NCBI RefSeq assembly: GCF_000002075.1
Contig: NW_004797423.1
Coordinates: 584,598-648,597 of the forward strand
Source of the DNA: Aplysia californica
Taxonomy: Eukaryota > Mollusca > Gastropoda > Aplysiida > Aplysiidae
DNA length: 64,000 bases
Reading direction: 5' to 3'
Shown here piece by piece: positions 20,523 through 32,500 of this stretch. How positions within the stretch are numbered: position 1 is the first letter of the stretch; each line of letters opens with the position of its first letter. Below the pieces are notes generated by a model that saw nothing but the letters and a program-made list of their open reading frames with translations, was not told the origin of the DNA and did not search any database. The position numbers were made by a program, and so were the translations under genes.

Positions 20523-23500
20523 TCATTTGACCTCCTCCAGCTCAACCAAAACCCCATCACAATCCTTGGGATGTAAAAATACAACAGGATAGCCGTGAGC
20601 ACCAATCTTTGGTTCCTCGCTGAGCAGCCGGATATTTTTGGACTTCAGATCAGCCATTGCTTTCTGAATGTCGTCAACCTGTTGATAAAATAAATTCATC
20701 AAAAATAAATATTATAATTTTACAGTTGAACTTGCTGTAATAGCCATCTGTAGAACTTATACAAAACTATAACCTGTACATATGGCCACTTACCATATCC
20801 CCCCCTTGCATTTTTTTTAGCATTATATTGACACTGTTAGACATCCACCTGTCTAAGACAACCTTTTTTCTCTTCAACAATGGGTGACTGTCTTACACAA
20901 TTTCGACTGTATCTGTACAATAAAGTTAACAGAGAATAGTGTTGTGCCATTTTGAGGTAATGAAATTTCATTAACGCTTTGAGGCGTGAAGTCACTATTA
21001 CTATTTATGCTGTTTGAAATATATGATAGGCTACTGTGTGCAAATGGATTTTTCCATAAAAGTTCATAAGCAACCTTTGCTGTTCAGTACTTCACCATTT
21101 ACAATGCTATTTGAATACTATATGGGGATGGGTTTTTTTTCTTATATTATATAAATCCACCAAGAACACTGGCTATTCACCGGTGTCTGTGGTTAAGTGG
21201 TTAGGCACTTCGCTGTCACAAGCAGGAGACTTGAGTTCAATTCCTGAGTAGGAAGAATTTTTATCCAGTGTCTTGGTTTTTCTGCTGGAATACTGTCTTC
21301 CTCTCAGCCCGCATTGGTCCCGACAGGCAGGGACAGAAGTCCGCCTCTTACATGACCTAAATTGTGTCGATAACGGCGTAAAAACACATACTTATATTGG
21401 CTTTTCAATATTTCACTATTAACAGTGCTATTTGAATTTCAATACTACATGCAGAGATGCTTTTTCTTATAGTATACATAAGTCCATCAGCAAAAGGTCA
21501 CTTTTCAATATTACTATTCACTATGCTATTCATCCAGCATTCTTCGCCCAAGCCAGTGTTTCTCAGTCTCTTCATGTGCAATTTCTCACTAAAGTCACAT
21601 TTTGAGATGACACATAAAGTTCAATCAATCAAACACCACACAACCAGCATCTATGTGGTGTAGCAGTTATGTGCTTCGCTGTCACATGCAGAAGACATGA
21701 GTATGATTGCTGTGTGGGCAGAATTATTATCGAGTATCTTCGTCTGTCATTGATGTTTTATTCTTCTCAGCTTGGGTTGGCCTCAACACGTCAGGAAGAA
21801 ACTGCCTGCCTTCTGAATGATCTGAAACTAAAATAATGTCACTGGCGGCATAAAACATCTACAGTTTTTACTAAACACAAAGCAAAACTACTAATTGGAT
21901 AATATTTATTGCCAGCTAATTAACACACAAGAGTCGTAGAACTTAAAGTTAGCTTGCAGGCGCTCTGGATGATTTGCTCCTTCTTTCCTATGAGTCATCT
22001 GTCGTCCTTATCTTTCCTCCTTCTTTTCTTAGTATGTTACTCTCTTGTGTAACACCTTCAGCACTTATATATGACCTATTTATGTAAACTAAAAGTTACT
22101 TTACCTCAATGCAAATGTGATGCATTCCTCCAGATGCGTTTTTCTTCAGGAAAGACTGAATCGGGCTCTTCTCACCCAAGGGATGCAACAGCTGTCCAGA
22201 AGCAAAAAGAAAAATATAATAATTTTGAAGAAGTTTTATTAACCCCTGTGGACACAATTTAGATCATTTAAAGGCTGGCTTCGACCCTGCCTGTCAGGGT
22301 CAACCTTAACAGAGGGATACAACGATCCAGCAGACAGACGCCTGAGACAGGGAAACTGGGTAAAAATTCTCTCCGCTTAGGAATCGAATTCTTGTCCTCT
22401 GTGTACAACAGCACAGCACCTATCTGCTTCACCACAGACACTATTCTGTTCAAAAAGAAGTAAACTGGAATTAAAATGATAATGATAGCATGCCTCTATG
22501 AACAAAAATAGATCTAGGCAGTATTGTGGTTTCTACAGCTTCATCATCATCATCATCAATGCCTTTCACCTCTAGCAGGGTATAGTATATATAGGCCACA
22601 TACAAACTCCATCTATTTATCTCTTTTCTAGGCCGTCCTTCCAAGCTCATTCCAAGTGAGCTTCATCTGTCTCATGTCCCTTTCCACACACCTCCATGTT
22701 TCCGAATGCCTGCCCCTGCCTAGAGCTTCCTGTGGGTTCCATTGTAGTGACTGTCTTGTGCTGTTTCCACTGGGCTTTCTGAGGGTGTGTCCCATCCATA
22801 GCCACTTTCTTTGTCTTATTTTTACTTCTATATATCCTTTTGTCCTGTCCATTCCCACAGCTCTTCATTTTTTAATTCTGTCCTCCCACTTAATTCTTAG
22901 GCAGATACTCCTCAAGCATCCGTTGATGAAAGTCTGGACTTTATTCAGTGCTGTTCTTTCTACAGCTTACAATTCAAGATAGTCTACTGAGTAAAACAAA
23001 ACCACGCGGCCAAAAACACAGCCATACTGGCATCTGTTGTGAAATAATGAATAGCTTCACAGTCGCAAACAGGAGATCCAAGTTCCATTCTTGAGAGGGG
23101 AAAATGTTTATCAAGTATTTTGGTGTTCCTTCTGGAATGTTGTATCCCTCTCAGTCTGGATTGGCCGTAACAGGCAGGGCTGAAAGCCCAACTCCTACAT
23201 GATCTAATTTGTGTCGATGAGGACATAAAAAATCTACATTAGAAAATTAAAACACAGCAATTTGGTATATACAGCGGGGTCCGCCTAAACTGAAATCTAT
23301 AGAACCACCGGATTTTTTTGTTTATCCTGGTTTTCAGGATACTTTACTTTTCTGATCCAGCGGCCGGTTTTCAGAAACCCCTTAAAGGTTGCTCAAATAG
23401 AAGAAACCAAGCTTAAAATTTTATTTTGTTCCTGTTTACTGCTGTTTTTGGATGACCTGTGTTCAGTTTAAAGTGGATTACATTCAGAAATAAGAAAAAG

Positions 23501-26500
23501 ATAAGATCCAAGTAGAAGATACCATTGGCATACTCAACAACCAGACGGCATAAATCTTTTTTTTTTTTTAAAGTGCTTTTCTTATCTGCTTCCATAGACA
23601 CAATTTAAATTATTTACGAGGCAGGCTTCAACACTACCGGTCAGGACCAACCCAAGCTTAGAGGGGTGAAACATCCTAGCAGAAAGGCTGAGATACTCCG
23701 TTTAAAAAAATCCCATTCGGAAATCAAATTCACTTCTCATGTGTGCAACAGCGAAGCTCCTAATCCGCTACACCACAGACACTGGTATGGCACTCATACC
23801 AAGTACACAGTACTAGTTAAAATTGTTTGTGTTGCAAATGTCTAGAAACTCTTAAAAAAAGTAAAAAAGTAGGTCACCTCTATTTTTGTGTCTCCGAGCT
23901 CAACAAACACTGTAGTCACACCATGGTCTGGCAAAGGCTGAAATCGAAAAAAAGAAAAACAAATACAAGTACAATAGAACCTGCTCTAAAGGCCCAAGAG
24001 GTAGCAATGACAATGCCTAGTCTTGTACATGATACTTCAAGTCTATGATCGAGATACACAACCCTAAAATCCTGAGTGTTGCATCCTACAGTAATGCAAT
24101 CAGTGAAAAAGTCTTGGCCAGTACAATATGGAATTTCTTCTTGGTTAAACTTACGACAGAATACACTCAAACCTACTGTAACAGGTTATAAAAAAAGAAA
24201 AATAAGAAAAAAGAAAAAAAGAAAGGAAACTATCACAGTGATGCTGTTGGGTTCCCAACTGAAAGGCAGCGGGTTCGAATCCCATCAGGGGCCCAGTGTT
24301 GTATCTTTGAGAAAGGCAGTTTACACAAACTTGCCCCACTTCATCCACTTGGGGATGGTACCCGCCTATAAACGGCAAAAGATCAAGCCAGTTTGTTTGT
24401 TTCTCACTGCTTAATCAGCTGCTTACACTATATTATATATGCGTCCTGGAAAGCCGAGAATATTTCTGAGTGTTCTACAGCCTGCTGGAGTAATATTATA
24501 AGGACTTTAAAGTGTATAGAGATGAGATGAGAAGAGATAAGATAAGATAATACTTTACTGTCCTGTGAGAAATTTTCGGTGGCTGTACAGGAATGGTAAA
24601 AACACATGAAAGTATACAATGAATTTAAACGGTAAATTACTTTTATTTTCATTTTAAAATGTCAATGTAAGAAGAGAAAACTAAAGCTGACAAAAATGCA
24701 ACAGACAAACCTTTTGACAAGATCATTGGTAGGCCTACTCATCACGTAACAATCTACTAATCTACTAACCTGTTTTTCACTGACTTTTCCTCCAAGGACA
24801 TCGCGGTATAGGGCAGTACTTTTGTCTAAGTCAGGAGTAACTAAGGCAATGTGATTGATCTTCCCGAGGTTCCACGGCTGGCAAAATGTTACATGTGAGA
24901 AGAACAAAAAGAATGCACGTTGAAGGTTTCAAGTTTTACGTAAAAATACATTCAAACCGGCTCTAACAGGGAGAAGAAGAAAAAAATGAGAAAAATAGAG
25001 GCAACTAACAGTGACGTTGAACATGTTTTAAAAAATACCCCCCCCCCCAGATATTTTAATGCAGTAACAGAAAAGCTATGTTAACAATGAGTGTATCTCA
25101 TTAAAACAAACAAAACAAACCAAATACATATAGATAGGCCCATACATTAATACACAACAAAAAGTGTACCTTGATATGGAAACTTCCAAGTCACAACACT
25201 AAATACTGATAAACATTAAGGGGAGGAGCGACCCTTGACTTTGCAGATTTTGGGTCAGGCTATGCAAATTGAGATGTTGCTGATTTTTGAAGATCAACCA
25301 GTTTTTTGTCTAAAAATAGCATGGAGACAATAGAGAAAGTCTTTATTCTCCTCGTAAATTGCCTTTGAAAACATGAGTGTTGGTTAATATAGTGAATTTT
25401 CACAAAAAAATAGTGTTTTTTGCAAAATGTCATTTTTTTGCAGTTTTTTCCCTACTCATTCCTTAGTTTTCATGCTTTTGACATGAAACTTTCAGGAAAC
25501 ATAGATGACAAGGCTGCCATCAATGTAACAGAGAGATATTTGCGAAAAATAGAACTCTTTTCCATTGGCAATTTAGAAAAGCTTTTTTATAATTTGGGAA
25601 AATTCTCATATTTTTTTTCTTCTTTTGCACTTATAGAAAAAAAAACTTGCTGTTACGCTGATAGGGTCTGGTTCAGGTATACTCTCACCAAATTTAGTCA
25701 AATTTGGGCAGTAAATAAGAAAGCCTTAGGGAATTGAAATTCATTGCTCATTTTCAAGATAGCGTCTGTTTCCATAACAACCGCTGTAGCTACGCCAAAA
25801 ATAAAATTGCTTATCGAGAGATTTTACTATGCCTAACTTATATGTGTACTTAGGTTTGATCTCGGGCTACAAACATGGAAAATGGTCCCCAAGGTACGCC
25901 CGTTAAGAATTAAAGGACTTTTTCAGTATAAACAAACATTTCACCCACGGGTATCTAACTCAATCGCTAAAGGGATCAAAGTCAAATAACATTGAAGGAG
26001 TTGGTGGTTAGCGGGTACTCTGGTGTGGTTTGCACCTCCTTTCCAGATTTTCTCACACATCTAGCGTCTTTATCTCTCCTCCTTCTTTAGTGTGTTAGAC
26101 TCTCTTGTAACACCTCTCTTTGGCACTTAAATGACCTTATTGTGTTGCACGTACTGTAAAACTCTTGTAAAACTAAACACTTAAACCTGAAGTTGTAGGC
26201 TGCACTTGGTAAACACTCAGTGAGCTGTGAAAAAACGTACCTGTTTGTAAATAAAGATATTCATGAATAAAAACAGATCAAAGTTAAAATAATAACAAAT
26301 TAAAAAAGGGCTTCAATTTTCGCCAGTTTGTCAGAGCTGGATGTTTCGCACCTTTTCTTTGCAATGATTGAGCAAATGATTAAATTTATATTTTTTTGGC
26401 AAACTTACCGTGTTGTCTTTCAGACAATGCACACTGCTGCAGAAGTTTTGTGTCTGTTCAATCTGGAAAAGCAACCAATCACTATTTGAGTTTAAATATA

Positions 26501-27186
26501 TAAAAAGTAAGAGTTTGTTAAAAACAGGTGATATATTATCATGTTGTCAGGCCTACTGTAAATTTCGTACAAAAATATAATATATAGATCTAGATCTATA
26601 TTGTATGTATACCTCAAAACCTAATAATTTGCAATGGATATATAAAGTCAAAATCCATGTAAAACGGATAAAAATGAATAAGAAAAGAGCTTTTTACTTT
26701 ACTTACACAGGGTGCTCAATGGGGGATTGGGTCGGGTCGGGTCGGTTTGTCAGCCAGATTGAGGGTGCAAAGCAGCTATTGTGGCATTATTATCAATCGG
26801 TCGCGCCCGACTCGTTGCCTAAAAAACGAACGACAAGCACGTTTGTATTCAGTCGACGAGTCCAGTGATCGACACAACCCGACCCCATCTGCAATAGGCA
26901 CCCGGTATTAGACAGAGACACCTAACATTTAAAATAAATAAGGCGTGTAGCCTATGTGAAAGTAAAATAATACAGGCTAGATCTAGATCTAGATCTAGTT
27001 TCATAACAGAGAACAAAACATTCACAAAGTCATCTGACCCAGGCCCTGAGAGCCTTCGACATATTTAAAATAAGAGTTTGGAAACAACCTCACCTTATTA
27101 AGCACTTGTCCATTTCTCTGTCCGAACTTAGTAAGTTTAGTAAGGGTCTGCTGTGTGATGAGACGCGTCCTGTGCAAGAAATTCAT
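20523..27186 (-). CDS. MCEE: Methylmalonyl-CoA epimerase, mitochondrial
   Basis: Converts (2R)- and (2S)-methylmalonyl-CoA in the propionyl-CoA to succinyl-CoA pathway of the mitochondrial matrix. Six exons in transcript order: 27186-27094, 26462-26409, 24877-24770, 23937-23878, 22191-22105, 20678-20523; all junctions are GT-AG and codon-phase 0, giving 185 residues (human about 176). Exon 1 encodes a basic, hydroxyl-rich leader without acidic residues (begins MNFLHRTRLITQQTLTKL), a likely mitochondrial presequence. The rest is one VOC/glyoxalase-fold domain: KINHIALVTPDLDKS (His58), PLPDHGVTTVFVELGDTK, GGMHHICIE (His129/His130), KIGAHGYPVVFLHPKDC and GVLVELEEVK (Glu180). These His and Glu positions match the family's metal ligands. 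It lies tail-to-tail with DUSP11 and head-to-head with the FEM1 gene. Exon 5 is flanked closely by SINEs on both sides. Confidence 0.95.
20723..20909. mobile_element. Element F copy, full length, TA-flanked
   Basis: CAGTTGAACTTGCTGTAATA at left and ACACAATTTCGACTG at right, TA on both sides. It lies 40 bp upstream (transcript sense) of the acceptor of MCEE exon 6. Confidence 0.65.
21182..21392 (+). mobile_element. SINE A copy
   Basis: GGTGTCTGTGGTTAAGTGGT head, GAGTTCAATTCCTGAGTAGG at the B box, GACAGGCAGGGACAGAAGTC body and CGTAAAAACACATACTT tail. Antisense to MCEE in intron 5. Confidence 0.8.
21643..21870 (+). mobile_element. SINE A copy, diverged
   Basis: GCATCTATGTGGTGTAGCAG head, GAGTATGATTGCTGTGTGGG, TATCTTCGTCTGTCATTGAT, AATGATCTGAAACTAAAATA and CATAAAACATCTACAG. 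Confidence 0.7.
21955..22096 (+). mobile_element. SINE B copy, 3' end lost
   Basis: GCAGGCGCTCTGGATGATTT, GCTCCTTCTTTCCTATGAGT and CAGCACTTATATATGACC. It ends about 8 bp from the donor site of MCEE exon 5. Confidence 0.65.
22242..22443 (-). mobile_element. SINE A copy
   Basis: Inverted: TGTGGACACAATTTAGATCA at left, TGCTTCACCACAGACAC head at right, with decayed boxes. It sits about 50 bp upstream of the MCEE exon 5 acceptor in transcript sense. Confidence 0.7.
22542..22956 (-). mobile_element. 5'-truncated LINE with 12-bp target duplication
   Basis: Minus strand encodes VQTFINGCLR..., RQRKWLWMGHTLRKPSGNS and QSLQWNPQEA, the C-terminal region common in non-LTR elements. The 3' end is (GATGAT)n. 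TTTCTACAGCTT flanks it perfectly (22530-22541, 22957-22968). Lies in MCEE intron 4. Confidence 0.8.
23027..23242 (+). mobile_element. SINE A copy
   Basis: ACTGGCATCTGTTGTGAAAT head, AAGTTCCATTCTTGAGAGGG, GGAATGTTGTATCCCTCTCA, ACAGGCAGGGCTGAAAGCCC and a tail of ACATAAAAAATCTACATT. Confidence 0.75.
23272..23483. mobile_element. Element P copy
   Basis: CAGCGGGGTCCGCCTAAACT at left after TA, and TTCAGTTTAAAGTGGATTAC at right. It includes a short TACTTTTCTGATCCAGCGGC segment like the SINE N tail. Confidence 0.45.
23588..23787 (-). mobile_element. SINE A copy
   Basis: Inverted: CATAGACACAATTTAAATTA at left, CCGCTACACCACAGACACTG head at right. It ends about 90 bp before MCEE exon 4. Confidence 0.75.
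24230..24395 (+). mobile_element. SINE N copy with tRNA-like head and conserved core
   Basis: GCAGCGGGTTCGAATCCCAT is a good B box. It is followed by GTTGTATCTTTGAGAAAGGC then AGTTTACAC, CTTCATCCACTTGGGGATGG and CGGCAAAAGATCAAGCC. Antisense to MCEE, in intron 3. Confidence 0.55.
24500..24590 (-). mobile_element. LINE 3' tail-like fragment
   Basis: Inverted reading gives AATTTCTCACAGGACAGTAA then AGTATTATCTTATCTTATC, like the ends of L2-group LINEs with a short repeat tail. Weak evidence. Confidence 0.3.
25200..25990. other. Unassigned non-coding stretch in MCEE intron 2
   Basis: Includes GGGGAGGAGCGACCCTTGAC, poly-T tracts and TTCAGGAAACATAGATGACA. No copy elsewhere in the window and no convincing ends; it may be a decayed DNA element. 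Confidence 0.25.
26003..26174 (+). mobile_element. SINE B copy
   Basis: GGTGGTTAGCGGGTACTCTG, GTGTGGTTTGCACCTCCTTT, ACTCTCTTGTAACACCTCTC and a hairpin arm GGCACTT whose partner is decayed (ACGTACT), then GTAAAACTC. Antisense to MCEE in intron 2. Confidence 0.7.
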
Positions 27187-27417
27187 GTTGTGGCTGATTG
27201 AGAGTCTGTGACTCTGTGAGACCCGGGGGACCTTGCTCGCTTTTTACTTTCAACTCAATGTTATTCAGGAGATCTAATGACAGTAATAGCAGTTAGCCTA
27301 GCAGAGACAGCAACGTCAAAGTTTTATAGCAATTAATTTAATCTGCGATAAAAGCATAAACTGCTAGAACTATGCGCATACACTATACACAGGTTTAAGG
27401 CTTTATGAGCAGTCCGT

Positions 27418-27958
27418 CATTAATCGCATCGTGGTGAAGTCAGACGCTCGTCAAAATAATGCAATTGAAGAAGAAGGCATTTTTCTGTCTGTTGGGCTAT
27501 TTCTTTTTTATTTCTTTTTCTCTTTTTTAGAGGGGGGTGGCGCTTAGCACCTTTATGTCCTTTTAAAAACATAATTATATGTGGATTTTATTGAAAGGTG
27601 TTGCCCAAAGGCACGCCCCCCATCCCTTCTTAAAATGTGCAGTTTCCAAGGATACTCAAGCTTTGGAAGTCACCCAAGGAGTTTTTAATCTCCTTGAAGT
27701 CACCAAACTTTGGCGGCCATTTTCGTGTCGATTGAAACACTTCTGACACCAGGCGACCACCACCTCGGATCTTTCAGTTATAGTCGTCCCAACTTCTGTT
27801 CAAAACAGATGGGAATTTTTTTCTCCATCAAAAGCAAGATGGATGACAGAATCTAAGATTATAATATTATTATTAACCTCACAGGACACCCCCCACCTAA
27901 AATGAATTCAAAACAAAATAAAACTGACAAGCGCCTGATTTAACTGTTGTCGCTACAC
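27418..27958 (+). mobile_element. Element D copy 1
   Basis: GCATCGTGGTGAAGTCAGAC at left and AAGCGCCTGATTTAACTG at right are the inverted ends. Interior CACCTTTATGTCC, CTCAAGCTTTGGAAGTCACC and AAACTTTGGCGGCCATTTTC match the other D copies. It is longer than them (about 540 bp) through duplicated sequence near 27680. Confidence 0.65.
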
Positions 27959-28140
27959 TATAATGTCTTTCAAAGTCAATGAAATTGAATGTATCAGTGA
28001 GTGTTTATCTTGCCTCACAATGGTTGGGTTGAGTGAAGACGAGCTTTTCGTCGTTGACAACATTTATAAAGAATGACATGTTGTGTTTTACGTCTCCCCT
28101 ATAAATAAATAGGCTATGTCGACGTCTGCAGGCATTTAAA

Positions 28141-28230
28141 ATGTAGGCTACTAAGTTAACTATGTCTAAGCCCAGAAGGCAAGATTTTACAGGGAACAGG
28201 AAAAAAACCGTCATTCTTTTAAGAATTGTA
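28141..28230. mobile_element. Element G, left end fragment
   Basis: CTATGTCTAAGCCCAGAAGG and CAAGATTTTACAGGGAACAG match the subterminal part of element G. Confidence 0.4.
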
Positions 28231-29533
28231 GTAGTAGATCTAATGTATTTTTTTACCTTGCTTTATTGTTCAAAACAATTTGAATTTCGACAAAATTTCT
28301 TTATATATTTTACCCCCACTGCCCACTATGGGGGTCGGTTCTCGTCAAGAGTCTACCATAATTATATGACGCTTGAACAAAGTGAGAGTTTATAGTTTCG
28401 GTACTGTACCCACGGTTTCCAAAACTCCTCGAATTTATGGTTTGAAAAAAACAACAACAAACAAACAATATAAAACAGCAGCAGCAACAACAACAAAAAC
28501 AACAGAAGTGGGACCGACTGTCGCTATAATATAGCGCACCTATTAATTTATATTTGGGAGCGCATGTGTTTTTAAAATCGCGGCATCGTCAGTAGAGACG
28601 GGAAAGCGAGTAGTGCGTCATAGGCCTACAGGAAACAGACTTATAATTGTAAAATGTTCTACGGCCACAGTAAAGAAAGCTAGAATATTTAGAAAGAGGG
28701 CTGCCTAAACCAGGCTGCCGTGTCTTGGCCAGCCCACATGCAGCGAGCGCCTGGACATGAAACTTTGAACTTGGTTTTCAGGTAAAACATATTTATTCCC
28801 TAACCATGGCAACGTATTGTGGACAGGTGGTAAGGGAAAGAAAGCTACAGTTTTCTCTTGTCAGTTTTGATAAAATTGTTTCTATGTTTTGCAAGGTAAA
28901 GCTGCACCCCCCCCCCCCTTCCAATATAAAAAGGCAGAAAGGACGAGGTAAAGATCACTTTTGGGATTTGAACTAAGCATCTCTAGGCCAAGACCAAGGA
29001 GATTACTTTGTTTTAAGCTCCTTGGCCTAGGTCCTAAGTTAATTTGAAAAAGAGGGACGAAGAACTTGGATGCTTCGAGAATCGAAGTGAAGCAAACTTT
29101 AAATGAAAAGAAAAAAAAACCCACATGAACTTCTCTCATCCTTTTCCCATGTTTCACCGGCAGAGATATCCTCTTTTTTCTTCTTAAAGTTAAAGATTCA
29201 CCAGTTTAGAAAAAATACCTCACAAAATAGTGGACAAGCTACATTGTAATACATGTATTCTTTTAATTAACGAGAAAAAAAAATGAATTTTAATGTTTTA
29301 AAAGAAATTATTGTAGGCCCCAAGATTTACTTCGAAACAATCTTGATACTCTTATGGTGAGAGTGATGTCCCTTCGTATCATCAAGCGCCCTCTTCTTGC
29401 AGTCAGCCATCGTTGTGTACTGTGTACTTTTGGATGTGTTGTTTATGCCGTTGGTTCTCAACACAAGGCCATTCGGTCATTTAATGCGTGGAATTTAGTT
29501 TTTCATTGAGCGGTTCCTGATTGTTCAGCATTC

Positions 29534-32500
29534 ATGGAATACCGAATTACTGTTTACAACGCGGCGCGGGACGGCAAATTAGGCCGCCTGCGAGTATTTT
29601 TGGATCAGCGATCAAAAGATGATGTTTCTATGCTGATTCATGCCAAAACAAATGGAGCAACCCCTCTTATTATGGCAGGAAGAAATGGACACTTAGAAGT
29701 TGTCAAGTACTTAGTAGAACACTGTAAAGCAGAAATCGAACAAGTAGGCTCTGTGACCATAGACGGAGAGACCATTGAAGGGGCCCCACCTCTTTGGTGT
29801 GCTGCAGCAGCAGGTCATCTGAACATTGTCAAGTACCTTGTGGAACATGGTGCCAATGTAAACAAAACAACATACACAAACTCAACACCTCTGAGAGCAG
29901 CTTGTTTTGATGGTCACTTTACCATAGTCAAATACCTTGTTGAACAGAAAGCTGATATAGAGATTGCAAACAGACATGGTCATACCTGTTTGATGATCTC
30001 ATGCTACAAGAAACATCTTCCAATAGTAGAGTACTTGCTGGATTTGAAAGCCCAGGTTAACAGGAAGAGTGTTAAAGGTAGGCTTAACCTGTGGTCTTAT
30101 AACAATAATAACAGGAGTGTCAAATTTCAAAAGGATTCCAGGAGGGATGCATGGCCAATCTGTTGAATTTCTCTGCACTCCCCCTACCCATTTATTTCTT
30201 CCACAATTAAGAATCTAGTCATAACAATTTCCAACTCTACTAATTTAATTAACAAGGTCAAAGACAGATTTTATGCCTCAACTGTGTGCTCCCCTTGTGG
30301 ATTGTTCTGAATTAAGAGTAGGCTATATTATATCTAAAAGTATTGTTCTTTAGTTCCCTTTGTCTTTTATTCAGCTCAAAACCATGTTTATGTTTTCGAA
30401 TTTTAAAGAAATACAGACCAGTGACCAGGTTGACAATTATTGGGTGAAGACTTCCAATGTTCTGACAGAGAATTGAAATGAGCAGCATCACAATGACGTA
30501 ACAATTCAAGTGTTTTTACTTTTGATTTCAGTTCATCATCATCATGGAGTGCCAGTTCTTAATCTGAAAATCTTTATTTTTCGTTAAGATTTTAATTTAC
30601 AGTTACTCAGGGAGTTATGTAATAATTTAAAGATTTTATCATATATTAATACATGGTAAAAATATGAACTCATGAATACAAAAATGCTGTAGTGTACCTT
30701 GCATTGGGGATCATATTCGGCTCGGAGTTTCGCAGAAGGATCGATGCAAAATAATTCCAAGCTGATTACTTTATTCTAATAGGAAATAAACTGATCTTTC
30801 TATTGGTACCTCTTTTGAGTCGGTGTTTTACATATTTTGTGTAAAAAATGATCTTTGAAAACTGAGGCGGTATTTTTAAAGGCTTTTTATTTTAAAAACG
30901 CCAAAAATATATCATGGGAAAGCCAGTTTAAAGTTCTACAGTTCTCCGCCAATGAAAAGACGGCATTTAATCATCAATCTTTCCGCGAAGCATTTGAAAG
31001 CATGCATGATGTCAATTTTTTAACCGGGCGACCACGCATTCTGACCGCGAGGGGCTTCGCTTTCCTTGGCGATTCTCCAGCTCCTAATAATCGGACATGT
31101 ATATAAACAACTTACACCATTGTAACGAGGAAAAGCTGAACTTTTACAAAGTGTACCGCATTTGGTCTTTTATAGCGAAAGAACAAAGAAACAGCGATCT
31201 GAATTACCCCGATTTCACCGATACCACGTGCTCGGAAGGCCGCGAGTGCCTGCGAGGCTGTGTTTCCGCTACCTAAAAGAGTTTATGACACGGATAGCTT
31301 GAATTTGTCTAGACTGGCCTAGGTAGTTCGAGGGATATCTTACAAAGATGAAGAAGAAAAATTGGGACCGCAGGCACAGTGCGGCGATGCGTGATTTCGA
31401 GTCTTCTGTGTTCGATTTATTCCGTGTTATACTGTAGTCAGCTGTCATTTATCAATTTCATGTTTTGTTATAATTTGCTTTTGTTCTTAAACTGTGAGTA
31501 ATACAGAACCCAGATAGGTCGAACACAGATTACAAGAAATCATGCATTCGTTGAATTGTGCCTGCAGTCTCGTTTTTTATTTTTCTTTATCTTTGCAAGA
31601 AAGTTGCACGAGGCTTGAACACAAACAGGGGAGAGTTGAACTAATTACGCCGCCGTATAAGGTCTAATGTCAGTGTCCATTGAGGTGAACTTGTAACAAA
31701 ATAATAATGGGCCTAATAATTTTTTTTTTAAACGGGAAAAGGCAAGGTGGGTAAAATACCACCTCCCCCCTCCACAGAAGCAGCTTGCTGTGCTTTTTTT
31801 AGTTTGCTGCTCGACACACGTGCCCTCTGCATGTGCCAAGGTCCTAGGCCTAGCTAGGCTTGTGTGGAGTGGGCAAAAGGAAGGATTGTGATGCTCGAAA
31901 TTGGCCTCCCCACTCCTTTTCTCTAAAGGCTGTGTGCTTAATGGGAGAGGCAGAGTTGGGCTGCATTGTTTCGTCATCGCGTTGTTGATGACTATTGCGA
32001 TGCTTATCTTGTCAAGTTGTTTATGTTTTTTAAAATTTGAAAAGGCACCGTTCGATTGGTGCAGACTAAAGACCGCTTACACCGACTCAGTTAAACTGTC
32101 TTGGTACCGGTAGGTTCATTACCGCTACTCAAAAGCATTGCTCATCGTGTTTCTCATTCTCAATCTGTCAATTTCAAATTCTCTCACATTTCAAATTCAA
32201 GTCAATAGGCATAGAAGATCTGACCTATCTGATCTAATCTACGACAATGGTTGTAAAAAGAAAATCTGTTCCGACTCAAATCTTTGTTGCTTTCCTTGAT
32301 TTTCTGACACAGCCGATGCCATAACACTCACGTATTCCTTGAACTACGATTCCCTCGAACTACCGAGGCCTGTCGTGACGAGTTCGTGCTATCTGTGTTG
32401 TACTGTAGTATGAAAGACCTTTAACCTCATTCTGTGTGGTCAATGCACCCTTTGAGTCTAGGGTTGAAAAGTTCCCTTGCTTTCAATTTCCAAAGGTTTG

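Larger units (their letters stand above)
27187..29533. other. Head-to-head interval of MCEE and the FEM1 gene
   Basis: About 2.35 kb between the two start codons. Holds MCEE's 5' flank, one element D (27418-27958), a G fragment (28141-28230), an (ACA)n-rich patch (28448-28505) and a poly-C run (28910). No clear TATA box or CpG-rich core is visible; a TTGCAG near 29397 could be a 5' UTR splice acceptor for FEM1. Confidence 0.45.
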
